Part shown: in pieces, positions 51,751 to 60,046 of the stretch
Position numbering within the stretch: the stretch's first letter is position 1
Layout: each line of letters starts with the position of its first letter
Assembly (NCBI RefSeq): GCF_042432905.1
Contig: NZ_JBHLWI010000040.1
Coordinates: 62,001-126,000, forward strand
Length of the DNA: 64,000 nt
Direction: 5' to 3'
Source of the DNA: Fontibacter flavus
GTDB lineage: Bacteria; Bacteroidota; Bacteroidia; Cytophagales; Cyclobacteriaceae
Notes under the pieces: generated by a model
What the model saw: only the letters and a program-made list of their open reading frames with translations
Databases searched by the model: none
What the model was told of the DNA's origin: nothing
Translations under genes and position numbers: made by a program

Positions 51751-53298
51751 TACTTTGATTGTTTTGATCTTAATCGTATCCACTTCTATATTCCTGCTTG
51801 GAGCATTGATCTTAAAGTTTTCAATAGCTTCCAAAACATCATAATCGATGATTTTTGAATTTGAGCCATCAATAATGACATATTTCCCGTCAGGAATTTC
51901 TTCCAAAGTTTTGATCAAAGCACCTTTATTCAGGAAACTCACTTCTTCAGAAAGTGTAATCCTTATAGTGTTACCATCCTCTTCGTTTTTTTCTTCAAGC
52001 AAATGTGAGTTTTGGAAGTTTCTCAACAAGATGTACACAATAGCTACACCCATTCCCAGACCAATACCTATCAACAAGTCAAATACCACAATGCCAAGGA
52101 TTGTGATGATAAATGGCAAAAACTGATCCCATCCCAGTCTGGCCTGGGTTCTGAATAAGGAAACTTTCGCAAGCTTATAACCTACTTGTAAGAGTATGGC
52201 AGCAAGGCAAGCAAGAGGAATCAGGTTTAATACACCAGGTATAAGGATGGCACTACCGAATAGAAGAACACCATGGAAAACTGCAGATATTTTGGTTCTG
52301 CTGCCAGCACCAACGTTAGCGGAACTCCTGACGATAACAGCAGTAACGGGGAGTCCCCCGATCAGGCCATTGGCAATATTTCCCACACCTTGTGCGAGGA
52401 GCTCTCTATTGGGAGGGGAAACTCTTTTGTAAGTATCGATTTTATCCGCTGCTTCCAAACTCAGTAACGTTTCCAAACTTGCTATTACACCAATAGTGAA
52501 GGCTGCTAACCAGACATCACTGTTTCCGATCTGGGAAAAATCAGGAAATGTGAAAAGGTTGATAAATCCATCAAAAGAGCTGATCTTAGGCAATACCACT
52601 TTGTCCTCAATATCCAAATAAAGAGAGGGAACGAAGAATTTGAAAAACTTATTCAAACCAACCCCAAAGACCACAACAAGGAGGGGAGCGGGGATGGTCT
52701 TAAATATTTTGATTTTTTTGATAAAAGGTTTGTCCCAAAGAATAAGGATGGTAAGGGAAACCATTGTAATGATAATTGCACCCAAATCAAACTCTTTGGT
52801 GAGGTTTCTCAGGTCCATTACCGCCCCTATATCATTGATGAAAGGAATATATTGGGCAAGATCTTCAGTTTCATTTACACCAAAAGCATAAGGAATTTGC
52901 TTGATGATCAGGATGATACCAATACCCGCCAACATTCCTTTGATGACAGAGGTAGGGAAATAATAACCGATAACGCCAGCCTTTAGGATACCCATAGCAA
53001 CTTGGAATACCCCGGCCAAGATTACTGCCAAAAGGAAAACTTCAAATGATCCCAACTCAGTGATGGCGTTCAATACGATTACTGTTAAACCAGCGGCAGG
53101 TCCCGACACAGATGTGTGAGATCCGGAAAGAGAACCGATGACTATACCTCCAATGACACCAGCAATAATTCCAGAAAATAATGGAGCACCCGATGCCAAG
53201 GCAATGCCTAGACACAAGGGTAGTGCGACAAGGAAAACCACCAATCCTGCTGGAAGGTCATCGTTTAAATGTGAAAAAAGTGCTTTTCGGTTACTCAT
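51736..53298 (-). CDS. SulP family inorganic anion transporter with STAS domain
   Basis: A 520-residue inner-membrane anion transporter (sulfate, bicarbonate or similar). About 12-14 membrane helices fill residues 12-420, including LPLCLGIALASGAPLFSGIIAGVIGG (with the family GxxxGLY-type loop) and GLIGGLPVTAVIVRSSANVGAG. A STAS domain follows (about 430-510, VIIDGSNSKIIDYDVLEAIENFK; regulatory Asp-Ser region). No carbonic anhydrase is fused or adjacent, so bicarbonate specificity cannot be argued from context. It is monocistronic and convergent with ctlX. Confidence 0.92.
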   Translation of the reverse strand: MSNRKALFSHLNDDLPAGLVVFLVALPLCLGIALASGAPLFSGIIAGVIGGIVIGSLSGSHTSVSGPAAGLTVIVLNAITELGSFEVFLLAVILAGVFQVAMGILKAGVIGYYFPTSVIKGMLAGIGIILIIKQIPYAFGVNETEDLAQYIPFINDIGAVMDLRNLTKEFDLGAIIITMVSLTILILWDKPFIKKIKIFKTIPAPLLVVVFGVGLNKFFKFFVPSLYLDIEDKVVLPKISSFDGFINLFTFPDFSQIGNSDVWLAAFTIGVIASLETLLSLEAADKIDTYKRVSPPNRELLAQGVGNIANGLIGGLPVTAVIVRSSANVGAGSRTKISAVFHGVLLFGSAILIPGVLNLIPLACLAAILLQVGYKLAKVSLFRTQARLGWDQFLPFIITILGIVVFDLLIGIGLGMGVAIVYILLRNFQNSHLLEEKNEEDGNTIRITLSEEVSFLNKGALIKTLEEIPDGKYVIIDGSNSKIIDYDVLEAIENFKINAPSRNIEVDTIKIKTIKVSGLH

Positions 53299-53408
53299 AT
53301 TGTTGTTTTACGATTAGTTTAAACAAATGGATTCTAATCCATAAATTTTTCTTATGGCTAAAATAAACTTTTTAATTATATCTGAATTCGCCGTTTAAAA
53401 AAATGACA

Positions 53409-53450
53409 TAAAAAAATCCTACTTCATGTTTGATTTACATAAAGTAGGAT
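53409..53450 (-). terminator. Terminator after purB
   Basis: ATCCTACTT/AAGTAGGAT stem with a long loop. On the minus strand it ends in a T7 run directly before AT-rich DNA; the purB stop is 22 bp away. Confidence 0.65.
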
Positions 53451-53471
53451 AAGATTTTGATGGGCAATTCA

Positions 53472-54818
53472 TTAATATATACCAGTGTAATTGAAAGGTG
53501 AAATGTTTTTCAATTCTTCTTTAATAGTATCTGAAACCTGAAGGCCATCGATGAATTTTTTAATGGAAACCTCCGTGATTTTTTCATTGGTTCTTGTCAG
53601 ATCTTTAAGTGCCTCATAAGGCTTTGGATACCCTTCCCTTCTCAGGATAGTCTGAATTGCTTCCGCTACTACAGCCCAGTTTTCTTCAAGATCAACATCA
53701 ATCGCTTGCTTATTCAACTCTAACTTTCCAAGTCCCTTATTCAAGGATTCCAAAGAAATCAGCATATGTGCCAAAGGTACGCCAATTACCCGCAGAACAG
53801 TACTGTCAGTAAGGTCTCTCTGTAGGCGGCTGATGGGTAACTTTGCTGCTAAATGTTCCAATAGAGCATTGGCGATTCCGAGGTTTCCCTCTGCATTTTC
53901 AAAATCGATGGGATTCACTTTATGTGGCATGGCTGATGAACCAATTTCTCCAGCTTTGATTTTCTGTTTGAAATAATTCATGGCCACATATTGCCAAACA
54001 TCTTTTGACAAATCCAAAAGTATAGTGTTGATTCTTTTTAAGCCGTCAAAGCATGCAGCAAGATTATCGTAATGCTCGATTTGAGTGGTTGGATAACTTC
54101 TTTCAAGGCCTAAATACTTAGAAACAAAATTGTCTGCAAAACTATTCCAGTCAAAACCTGGATAAGCAACATGGTGCGCATTCATATTGCCGGTAGCACC
54201 CCCAAATTTTGCGGAATACGGCACTTGATGCAATAGTTCCAATTGCTTTTCCAATCGTGTAATGAACACTTGAATCTCCTTTCCCAAACGGGTGGGAGAT
54301 GCAGGCTGTCCATGTGTTTTGGCAAGCATGGCAATATCCTTCCATTCTTCTGCTTTATTTTTTAATTTATTGATCACTTCCTGTAATGCTGGGAAGATCA
54401 CATTTTCCAAACCATCTTTGAGCATTAATGGTGTTGCAGTATTGTTGATGTCTTGGGAGGTCAGTCCAAAGTGAATGAATTCTTTATATTCTTCAAGATG
54501 CAGTTCATCAAACTTTTCTTTGATAAAATACTCTACTGCCTTCACATCGTGGTTGGTGACTTTTTCGGTATCTTTGATTGTTTCAGCATCATCAAAGCCA
54601 AAACCAGAGGTAATCTCTCTTAATTTTGAAAAGTTTGCAGGGTCAAAACTTTCCAATTGAGGTAAAGGAAGCTCGCAAAGGGCTATGAAATATTCAATTT
54701 CTACATGCACCCTGTACTTGATCAGGGCAAATTCAGAAAAATAATTTCTTAGAGAAGCAGTTTTGGGTCCATACCTACCGTCTACGGAACTTACGGCTGT
54801 CAGATGGGTCAGCATCAT
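53472..54818 (-). CDS. purB: Adenylosuccinate lyase
   Basis: Cleaves fumarate from SAICAR and from adenylosuccinate in purine synthesis; tetrameric cytoplasmic enzyme. 448 residues, as in the short purB of E. coli. Features: LTAVSSVDGRYG at the N-terminus, EKVTNHDVKAVEYFI, FIHFGLTSQDINNT (with the region-1 His/Ser), AKTHGQPASPTRLGKE (region 2 catalytic His) and the fumarase signature GSSAMPHKVNPIDFEN (flexible Ser loop). The ATG at 54818 is followed by another Met codon at 54815; either could start. A TAACTTTG promoter box lies about 28 bp upstream. Confidence 0.96.
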   Translation of the reverse strand: MMLTHLTAVSSVDGRYGPKTASLRNYFSEFALIKYRVHVEIEYFIALCELPLPQLESFDPANFSKLREITSGFGFDDAETIKDTEKVTNHDVKAVEYFIKEKFDELHLEEYKEFIHFGLTSQDINNTATPLMLKDGLENVIFPALQEVINKLKNKAEEWKDIAMLAKTHGQPASPTRLGKEIQVFITRLEKQLELLHQVPYSAKFGGATGNMNAHHVAYPGFDWNSFADNFVSKYLGLERSYPTTQIEHYDNLAACFDGLKRINTILLDLSKDVWQYVAMNYFKQKIKAGEIGSSAMPHKVNPIDFENAEGNLGIANALLEHLAAKLPISRLQRDLTDSTVLRVIGVPLAHMLISLESLNKGLGKLELNKQAIDVDLEENWAVVAEAIQTILRREGYPKPYEALKDLTRTNEKITEVSIKKFIDGLQVSDTIKEELKNISPFNYTGIY

Positions 54819-54845
54819 GTTGATCAGGTTTTTGGTTTAAGTCTG

Positions 54846-54853
54846 CAAAGTTA
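54846..54853 (-). promoter_or_regulatory. Possible -7 box for purB
   Basis: TAACTTTG on the minus strand fits TAnnTTTG, 27 bp upstream of the purB ATG. The -33 is not at the ideal spacing. The remaining 234 bp to the reductase gene at 55088 hold nothing identified. Confidence 0.4.
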
Positions 54854-55087
54854 AGTTTTACGGTGGAAAAACCTGATTAACTCAGGTAATTAAATATGGT
54901 TGAATGAAGTATGGGAAACAATACTTCGAAAAACTCAGCAAACCTGGGGAATAAAGGTTTGAACTTGTTTTTCAATTATTTGTTGTTTACCTGGATAATA
55001 ATCCCAGCCGAAGTGATAAAATTGAGAATCGTATCTTAATTTTGAGACTACTTAGCAACAGAGGTAATTAAATACTTATAGATAAGA

Positions 55088-56194
55088 ATGTTTAACTTAT
55101 TCAGGAAGAAAAAAGACGAAGAGAGCAAGGGAAGTCAATACCTGTCTCTAAAAGTTAGGGAAGTGGTAAAAGAAACCCCAGATACAGTAACAATATTTTT
55201 TGAACAGCCGGAACCTTATCTCGATTACAAACCAGGTCAATATTTGACGGTTATTTTGGATCTTAACGGTAAAGAACAAAGAAGATCCTATAGTCTTTGC
55301 ACTTCTCCATTTATAGATCCTCATCCGGGGATTACAGTCAAAAGGGTAGATAATGGACTGGTTTCCAACTACCTCAATGACCATATCAGGCCAGGAAAAA
55401 CAGTCGAAATTATGAAGCCTCTGGGGAACTTCACCGCAGAATTCCATTCCCAAAATAAAAGGCATTTTGTCATGATTGCAGGTGGAAGCGGTATTACTCC
55501 AATCATGGGGATAACCAAGTCTGTGTTGATCAATGAACCTCATTCCAAAGTCACTCTACTGTATTGTAGTAGATCCGAAGATCAGATTATTTTCAAGAAT
55601 GAATTGGAAAAACTGGAAGAAAAGTATGATGGCAGGCTAATGGTGGTACATAATCTCAGTCAGCCTTCTGCACAGTGGTCAGGTTTAAGGGGAAGATTAG
55701 ATGCAAAAAAAATCAAAGATACTTTGCAAAGCATATCTTATCCTGAGCTTGAGTCCAGTCTGTATTTTGTTTGTGGTCCCGAAGGATTAATGAATTTGAG
55801 TGTGGACACCTTGGAGCAAATGGGGGTTAATAGTAAAGACATTCACAAAGAAAGTTTCTATACAGATATTGCCGCCAAGGAAGAAGAGCTAAAGGCAGCA
55901 GGGAAATTGTCTCCTGAATTGACCAGGGAAGTGGAAGTGCTTATGGATGGTGAAACCTATCATTTTGAAGTTCCTGCAGGCAAGACAATTCTTGAAGCGG
56001 GTTTGGATCATGATGTGGATATGCCGTATAGCTGCCAGAGTGGTTTATGTACAGCTTGCAGAGGCAGATTACTTTCTGGAAAAGTAGATATGATAGAAGA
56101 TGCTGGGCTGAGTGCCAGTGAGATAGAAGAAGGTTTTATTTTGTGCTGTTCCTCAAAACCTGCAAGTGGAGATGTTAAAGTAATTATTGAATAA
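55088..56194 (+). CDS. Ferredoxin reductase-type flavoprotein with C-terminal 2Fe-2S domain (PaaE-like)
   Basis: A 368-residue electron-transfer protein: FAD-binding domain (about 20-125, RRSYSLCTSPF), NAD(P)-binding domain (about 130-260, IAGGSGITPIMGI and YFVCGPEGLMN), and a plant-type 2Fe-2S ferredoxin domain (about 285-368, CQSGLCTACRG and a fourth Cys in ILCCSS, giving C-x4-C-x2-C-xn-C). The arrangement is that of the phenylacetyl-CoA epoxidase reductase PaaE and related oxygenase reductases. No paaABCD genes are nearby, so the partner oxygenase or desaturase is unknown. It overlaps the next ORF by 8 bp. Confidence 0.9.
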   Translation: MFNLFRKKKDEESKGSQYLSLKVREVVKETPDTVTIFFEQPEPYLDYKPGQYLTVILDLNGKEQRRSYSLCTSPFIDPHPGITVKRVDNGLVSNYLNDHIRPGKTVEIMKPLGNFTAEFHSQNKRHFVMIAGGSGITPIMGITKSVLINEPHSKVTLLYCSRSEDQIIFKNELEKLEEKYDGRLMVVHNLSQPSAQWSGLRGRLDAKKIKDTLQSISYPELESSLYFVCGPEGLMNLSVDTLEQMGVNSKDIHKESFYTDIAAKEEELKAAGKLSPELTREVEVLMDGETYHFEVPAGKTILEAGLDHDVDMPYSCQSGLCTACRGRLLSGKVDMIEDAGLSASEIEEGFILCCSSKPASGDVKVIIE

Positions 56195-56690
56195 TAGGAT
56201 CTTGGAAAATATTTTAAAAAAAACATATTTGGACTTGGAAAGGAATGTGCTGATTTTAATCGCCATTCCTCTTCCTTTTTTTGCGATAGCCTACCTTTTT
56301 AACCAAAACGGTACGGTATCATTGGATGTGCCACAGTTGCCTTTGTTTTTGAATACATTTGGATTGGCCCTTGTCTATGCCCTATTAGCATTCCACTATT
56401 TCATTTTTCATAACACCATAAAAAAAATCATAACCGGAAATTATGATTTAATTGAAAAAGTAAACCTATATGCGGGTGCTACCATGAGAAGGTTTTGGAT
56501 CCTTTTTACTTCAGGTATATTGTGTTCTCTTGGATTGTTGTTTTTTGAAGACCCTGGCTTTACCATCGCATTTGCGATAACCCTTGTCTTTTCATCACTT
56601 GGCAAGCCTTCTCCTGACAGGATAGTTCGTTTGTTGAGACTTAAAGGTCAAGAAAAAGAAGAAATTGAACGATTGAAAATAAGAGGGTAA
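56187..56690 (+). CDS. Hypothetical four-helix membrane protein
   Basis: A 167-residue integral membrane protein with four predicted helices (about 20-40, 52-73, 98-115 and 120-136), then a charged cytoplasmic tail ending LKIRG. The start is a TTG overlapping the last codons of the reductase by 8 bp, a translationally coupled arrangement. I do not recognise the family. The hydrophobic core with FPFFAIAYLFNQ, an Asn/His-rich loop and basic tail gives no catalytic motif. It may anchor or assist the reductase, but this is only inferred from the overlap. Confidence 0.7.
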   Translation: MNNRILENILKKTYLDLERNVLILIAIPLPFFAIAYLFNQNGTVSLDVPQLPLFLNTFGLALVYALLAFHYFIFHNTIKKIITGNYDLIEKVNLYAGATMRRFWILFTSGILCSLGLLFFEDPGFTIAFAITLVFSSLGKPSPDRIVRLLRLKGQEKEEIERLKIRG

Positions 56691-56729
56691 GGTGTTTTAA
56701 ATTTCTAGGCTTAAGGGAAAATGAGACCA

Positions 56730-57050
56730 TTAAGACTGCTGGTCATGTCTTTTGGGAAGGTCAGGGTTAATAAATGTAAATCCACGAGCATCATTTCCTT
56801 CATAGAAATCTACCTGCATACCCATCAAAAACATATAGTGTTTTTTCTCAATCAGGACAGGAATGCCTTCGATTTCAAACTGTTGATCTCCCTCTTTTGG
56901 TTTGTCAAATCCTAAAAGGTAGGACATGCCCCCACAACCTCCGCCTTTGACACCCACACGGAGTGAATAATCCTTGGGGATGTTTTTGTTGGCAATGATA
57001 TTTTTGATCTCTTTTTGGGCCTTTTCGGTAATTTGTATAGGAACTAGCAT
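56730..57050 (-). CDS. IscA/HesB-family iron-sulfur assembly-like protein lacking the C-terminal Cys pair
   Basis: A 106-residue A-type carrier fold. The first half is canonical: ITEKAQKEIKNIIA, then LRVGVKGGGCGGMSYLLGF with conserved Cys39, and EIEGIPVLIE, MGMQVDFYEG and GFTFINPD. A-type carriers (IscA, ErpA, SufA) end in a C-G-C motif that supplies two more cluster ligands after the FxFxNPN strand; here the chain ends LPKRHDQQS with no Cys. It could bind a cluster differently or be a scaffold without cluster. It converges with the membrane protein gene and is divergent from the DUF7935 gene. Confidence 0.85.
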   Translation of the reverse strand: MLVPIQITEKAQKEIKNIIANKNIPKDYSLRVGVKGGGCGGMSYLLGFDKPKEGDQQFEIEGIPVLIEKKHYMFLMGMQVDFYEGNDARGFTFINPDLPKRHDQQS

Positions 57051-57167
57051 GTCTAGTAAATGACGAATTGGATTTATAGGTTCAAATTTACTTTGAAAAA
57101 ATATGAAAACTCAAAGTTTTTATCCCATCTAATATTTTTAGATATTCGGAACATAATCAAGATCAAT

Positions 57168-57689
57168 ATGGAATTCGTAGCAGATTTATTGAAAATAGTT
57201 TTACCCGCAGGATTGGTGATTTATGGCATGTATTTAACGGTCATGTCTTTTCTTAAAAAGGAAAGGGAGAAAATGGTGGTGGACCTGAAGACCCAGAATT
57301 CACAGACCATTTTGCCCATCAGGTTGCAAGCTGGGGAGAGGCTGTGTTTGCTTTTGGAGCGCATTACCCCCAATAATCTTGTCAGAAGGGTCAATAGTCC
57401 TGAATACTCGGCAAGAGATTTGTACAGTACACTATTATACGAGGTCCGTGAGGAGTTTAATCATAATCTTTCACAGCAGGTATACTTCACTGATGAAACA
57501 TGGGAAAGTGTCAGGAGAGGAGTAGAAAGCGTGATTACCTTGGTCAATACAGCCATGCAGGACATGCACGAAGAATCAAGGGGTATTGATCTGGCCAAAA
57601 AAATATTCCAATTGTCCTTAGATCAAAAAAACGATGTGATTCAACAGGCCTTGAAAAACGTTAAAGACGAAATAAGAGTTTTCTTTTAA
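57168..57689 (+). CDS. DUF7935-like single-pass membrane protein
   Basis: A 173-residue protein from the ATG at 57168 (MEFVADLLKIVLPAGLVIYG). The longer ATG at 57060 gives an unconserved Lys-rich extension and lies in AT-rich DNA next to the IscA-like start, so I reject it. One membrane helix (about 8-30) is followed by a cytoplasmic domain beginning RLQAGERLCLLLERITPNNLVRR, typical of a Bacteroidota family of unknown function. The rest is helical and acidic. It is 9 bp upstream of the YkvA gene on the same strand; the two are probably co-transcribed. Confidence 0.78.
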   Translation: MEFVADLLKIVLPAGLVIYGMYLTVMSFLKKEREKMVVDLKTQNSQTILPIRLQAGERLCLLLERITPNNLVRRVNSPEYSARDLYSTLLYEVREEFNHNLSQQVYFTDETWESVRRGVESVITLVNTAMQDMHEESRGIDLAKKIFQLSLDQKNDVIQQALKNVKDEIRVFF

Positions 57690-57698
57690 CTGGAAAGC

Positions 57699-58112
57699 AT
57701 GGGAACCTTTAGAGATAAATCAGTGGATTTTTTGTCCAAAGCAAAAATTCTCTATCAAGACAATGCCAACAGTATGTTGGGGGAAGATGGTAAACTCCAA
57801 CAGTTGATCAGTCAAGTGAAAGATAGGTTGGATGCAGTAGCACATAACCCAAAGGTTCAGTCTGCACTTGAACCCATCTTGATTTTTAAAAGGATGATAC
57901 AGGCGCATAGAATGGGGCAGTTTAAGGTCTCCAAAAAAACATTAGGCTTGATTGTATTGGGCTTGGTCTATTTTGTGACGCCGATTGATATTATCCCTGA
58001 TTTTCTCCCGTTGATTGGTTTCACTGATGACCTGTCTGTTTTAGTGGCTATTTTTAGTGCTGTTAAGCATGAAGTTGAGGATTTTTTGGAGTGGGAGCGA
58101 ACCAAGAATTGA
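57699..58112 (+). CDS. YkvA family (DUF1232) membrane protein
   Basis: A 137-residue protein with the DUF1232 core near residues 75-125: LGLIVLGLVYFVTPIDIIPDFLPLIGFTDD, recognised by P-I-D-I-I-P-D-F-L-P-x-I-G-x-x-D-D. The core holds a hydrophobic hairpin; the N-terminal 60 residues are a charged helix. Function is unknown, though YkvA proteins are found near membrane or stress genes. It follows the DUF7935 gene by 9 bp. The thioredoxin-like gene starts 33 bp later. Confidence 0.88.
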   Translation: MGTFRDKSVDFLSKAKILYQDNANSMLGEDGKLQQLISQVKDRLDAVAHNPKVQSALEPILIFKRMIQAHRMGQFKVSKKTLGLIVLGLVYFVTPIDIIPDFLPLIGFTDDLSVLVAIFSAVKHEVEDFLEWERTKN

Positions 58113-58145
58113 GCTGACCTGTTTCATTTCCATACTATTTGGAAT

Positions 58146-58754
58146 ATGGAATTATTATTGCCCGAAATACCCTTGTTGGAACTCGTTGCTTCTGCCTACA
58201 CTTATGAAGAGTACAAACAATTTACCCAAAGATTGATTAAAGAAGGTAGGACGACCGGAGAGGATCAGTCTGAAGCAATGCAGGAATATACGCGCATAAA
58301 CCTGCAAAGAATGAATCGCTGGGATAAAACTACCGTAGTCAGTGAATCTTTAAAAGCCAAAATACAAGCCATTTCCCAAGCTCAGACATGGATAATCTTT
58401 ACAGAGCCTTGGTGCGGAGATGCAGCACAGACAATGCCTTATATTGTCAAGGCAGCATCTTATAATCAAAAGATTTCGATCAAAATCCTGTTACGAGATG
58501 AAAACCCTGATTGGATGGATTATTTGTTTGGGAAGAATGTGAGAGGCATACCAAAACTGGTAGCCTTCGATGAAGAATTCAAAGAGGAGCTGTTTCAATG
58601 GGGGCCACGACCAAGGGTTTTACAGGAAATGTTTATGGATTATAAAATGGATCCTCAAGGTGTTTCATTTGAAAAGTTTGTGGAATCAGTTCATCTTTGG
58701 TATGCTAAGGATAAAAACAGTAATTTGGATGCTGAGTTGATTGATTTGTTATAA
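58146..58754 (+). CDS. Thioredoxin family protein
   Basis: A 202-residue cytoplasmic thioredoxin-fold protein. The active-site segment reads EPWCGDAAQTMPYI, that is WCGDAAQ with a single Cys where classical thioredoxins have WCGPC, so a dithiol exchange is unlikely. This form is common in Bacteroidota thioredoxin family proteins. RGIPKLVAFDEEF supplies the cis-Pro (G-I-P-K) loop. Helical flanks extend the fold at both ends. Its role is unknown. It is 4 bp upstream of the next ORF's ATG, so likely co-transcribed. Confidence 0.85.
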   Translation: MELLLPEIPLLELVASAYTYEEYKQFTQRLIKEGRTTGEDQSEAMQEYTRINLQRMNRWDKTTVVSESLKAKIQAISQAQTWIIFTEPWCGDAAQTMPYIVKAASYNQKISIKILLRDENPDWMDYLFGKNVRGIPKLVAFDEEFKEELFQWGPRPRVLQEMFMDYKMDPQGVSFEKFVESVHLWYAKDKNSNLDAELIDLL

Positions 58755-58758
58755 CCCT

Positions 58759-59475
58759 ATGAAAAAAATAGCTTTTATTTCAGGTACTTCAGGGCTGATC
58801 GGCATGCAGCTGATGCATCAGTTGATCAAAGACAGCACCTATGATATGGTGGTGTCTGTAGGCAGGAGAAAATTAACCCTCAAGCATTCCAAATTAGTAC
58901 AGGTTGAAGGTGACTTGACCAAACTGGAAGAATGGGATCTTGAGGCTAAATTGAGATCTGAAGACTTGGGAGGGATAATGTTCCCTTTGGTAGAAGCTAT
59001 ACAGAACAGAAAAGCGGAAATACATGCATTTTGTTCTTTGGGGACAACCATTAAGACTGCCGGCAGTCAGGCAAAATTTTACGAAGTTGACCATGATTAC
59101 GTGCTGAATTTTGCCCGTTGGACATTCGGTTTAGGAGCGAGTAAATTTTTATATGTGTCTGCAATGGGTGCAAATCCCCAATCTTCAATTTTCTATAACA
59201 AGGTGAAGGGTGAAGTGGAAGAGGACTTAAAGGTAATTCCATTTGATTATCTGGGCTTGTTTCAGCCTTCATTGTTATTAGGGAATAGAAGAGAATTCAG
59301 GTTTGGGGAGGAAGTAGCGAAAATTGTCACCAAACCTTTGGTATGGCTCAAACTGGCAAAAAAATACAGACCTATTCATGATTATCAGGTCGCAAAGGCA
59401 ATGATCTCTTATGCCAATCAATTGACTTACAAGAAAGTAGAGGTAATTCCATCCAAAGAAATGCAGAATTATTAA
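58759..59475 (+). CDS. NAD(P)-binding Rossmann-fold protein (atypical SDR, HIM1/TIP30-like)
   Basis: A 238-residue protein with the nucleotide-binding glycine motif ISGTSGLIGMQLMHQL (about 6-20; G-x-S-G-x-I-G) and a core like epimerases: VVSVGRRKL, the ALGTT segment CSLGTTIKTAGSQAKFYEVDHDY, KFLYVSAMGANPQSSIFYNKVKGEVE (Ser/Tyr/Lys in the usual order) and FQPSLLLGNRREFRFGE. These are features of atypical SDRs in the oxidoreductase HTATIP2/TIP30 group. I start at the ATG at 58759; the longer reading gives an extra MICYNP not conserved in the fold. Substrate unknown. Confidence 0.85.
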   Translation: MKKIAFISGTSGLIGMQLMHQLIKDSTYDMVVSVGRRKLTLKHSKLVQVEGDLTKLEEWDLEAKLRSEDLGGIMFPLVEAIQNRKAEIHAFCSLGTTIKTAGSQAKFYEVDHDYVLNFARWTFGLGASKFLYVSAMGANPQSSIFYNKVKGEVEEDLKVIPFDYLGLFQPSLLLGNRREFRFGEEVAKIVTKPLVWLKLAKKYRPIHDYQVAKAMISYANQLTYKKVEVIPSKEMQNY

Positions 59476-59478
59476 GTG

Positions 59479-59931
59479 ATGATTGCAGTTATACAAAGAG
59501 TTTCCGAATCCGCTGTTAAGATTGATGGCGTTATCAAAGGACAGATAAGTTTAGGTTTGATGGTGTTGTTGGGAATAGAAGATGCGGATACAAATGAAGA
59601 TATTGAATGGTTGAGTAAGAAAATAGTGAACCTTAGGATATTCCCAGATGAGAATGGAGTCATGAATAAAAATATTCAGGATGCAGGTGGTGATATTCTC
59701 TTGATTTCCCAATTTACCCTTCATGCGAGTACCAAAAAAGGCAATAGACCTTCCTATATCAAAGCTGCTAAACCTGATTTTGCCATTCCGATGTATGAAA
59801 AATTCATATTGGCACTTGAACAGGAATTGGATAAGAAAATTGAAACTGGAGAATTTGGCGCTGATATGAAAGTGTCTTTGGTGAATGATGGACCGGTGAC
59901 GATCATTATTGATAGTAAGAATAGGGTGTAA
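59479..59931 (+). CDS. dtd: D-aminoacyl-tRNA deacylase
   Basis: Removes D-amino acids (and Gly mischarged on tRNA-Ala) from tRNA. The 150 residues carry both signature loops: SQFTL (Ser-Gln-Phe-Thr-Leu, about 77-81) and NDGPVT, the C-terminal Gly-cisPro motif (about 137-142). The N-terminus MIAVIQRVSESAVKID is standard, giving the ATG at 59479, 3 bp after the previous stop; a GTG at 59476 would add one residue. The stop is followed directly by an 11-copy heptamer array. Confidence 0.95.
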   Translation: MIAVIQRVSESAVKIDGVIKGQISLGLMVLLGIEDADTNEDIEWLSKKIVNLRIFPDENGVMNKNIQDAGGDILLISQFTLHASTKKGNRPSYIKAAKPDFAIPMYEKFILALEQELDKKIETGEFGADMKVSLVNDGPVTIIIDSKNRV

Positions 59932-59932
59932 A

Positions 59933-60009
59933 TTACCAATTACTAATTACCAATAATCAATCACCAATCACTAATCACTAATCACTAATAACCAATCACT
60001 AATAACCAA
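59933..60009 (+). repeat. Tandem array of a 7-bp repeat, 11 copies
   Basis: Eleven head-to-tail heptamers in unbroken 7-bp register from 59933 to 60009, all fitting T-[TCA]-A-[CT]-[CT]-A-A (for example TTACCAA, TCACTAA, TAACCAA). It starts two bases after the dtd stop and ends 37 bp before the ATG of the twin-ABC gene. It has stop codons in all frames on this strand and no known promoter match, so its effect, if any, would be on spacing or structure upstream of the ABC gene. Confidence 0.9.
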
Positions 60010-60046
60010 ATTCCAGTTTTGTGAGGGGTTTTTAAAAGATGCTGAG

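Noticed and set aside
57060..57167. N-terminal extension of the DUF7935-like gene
   Set aside because: It is Lys/Phe-rich and AT-rich without conserved motif, and the ATG at 57168 places the membrane helix at the N-terminus.
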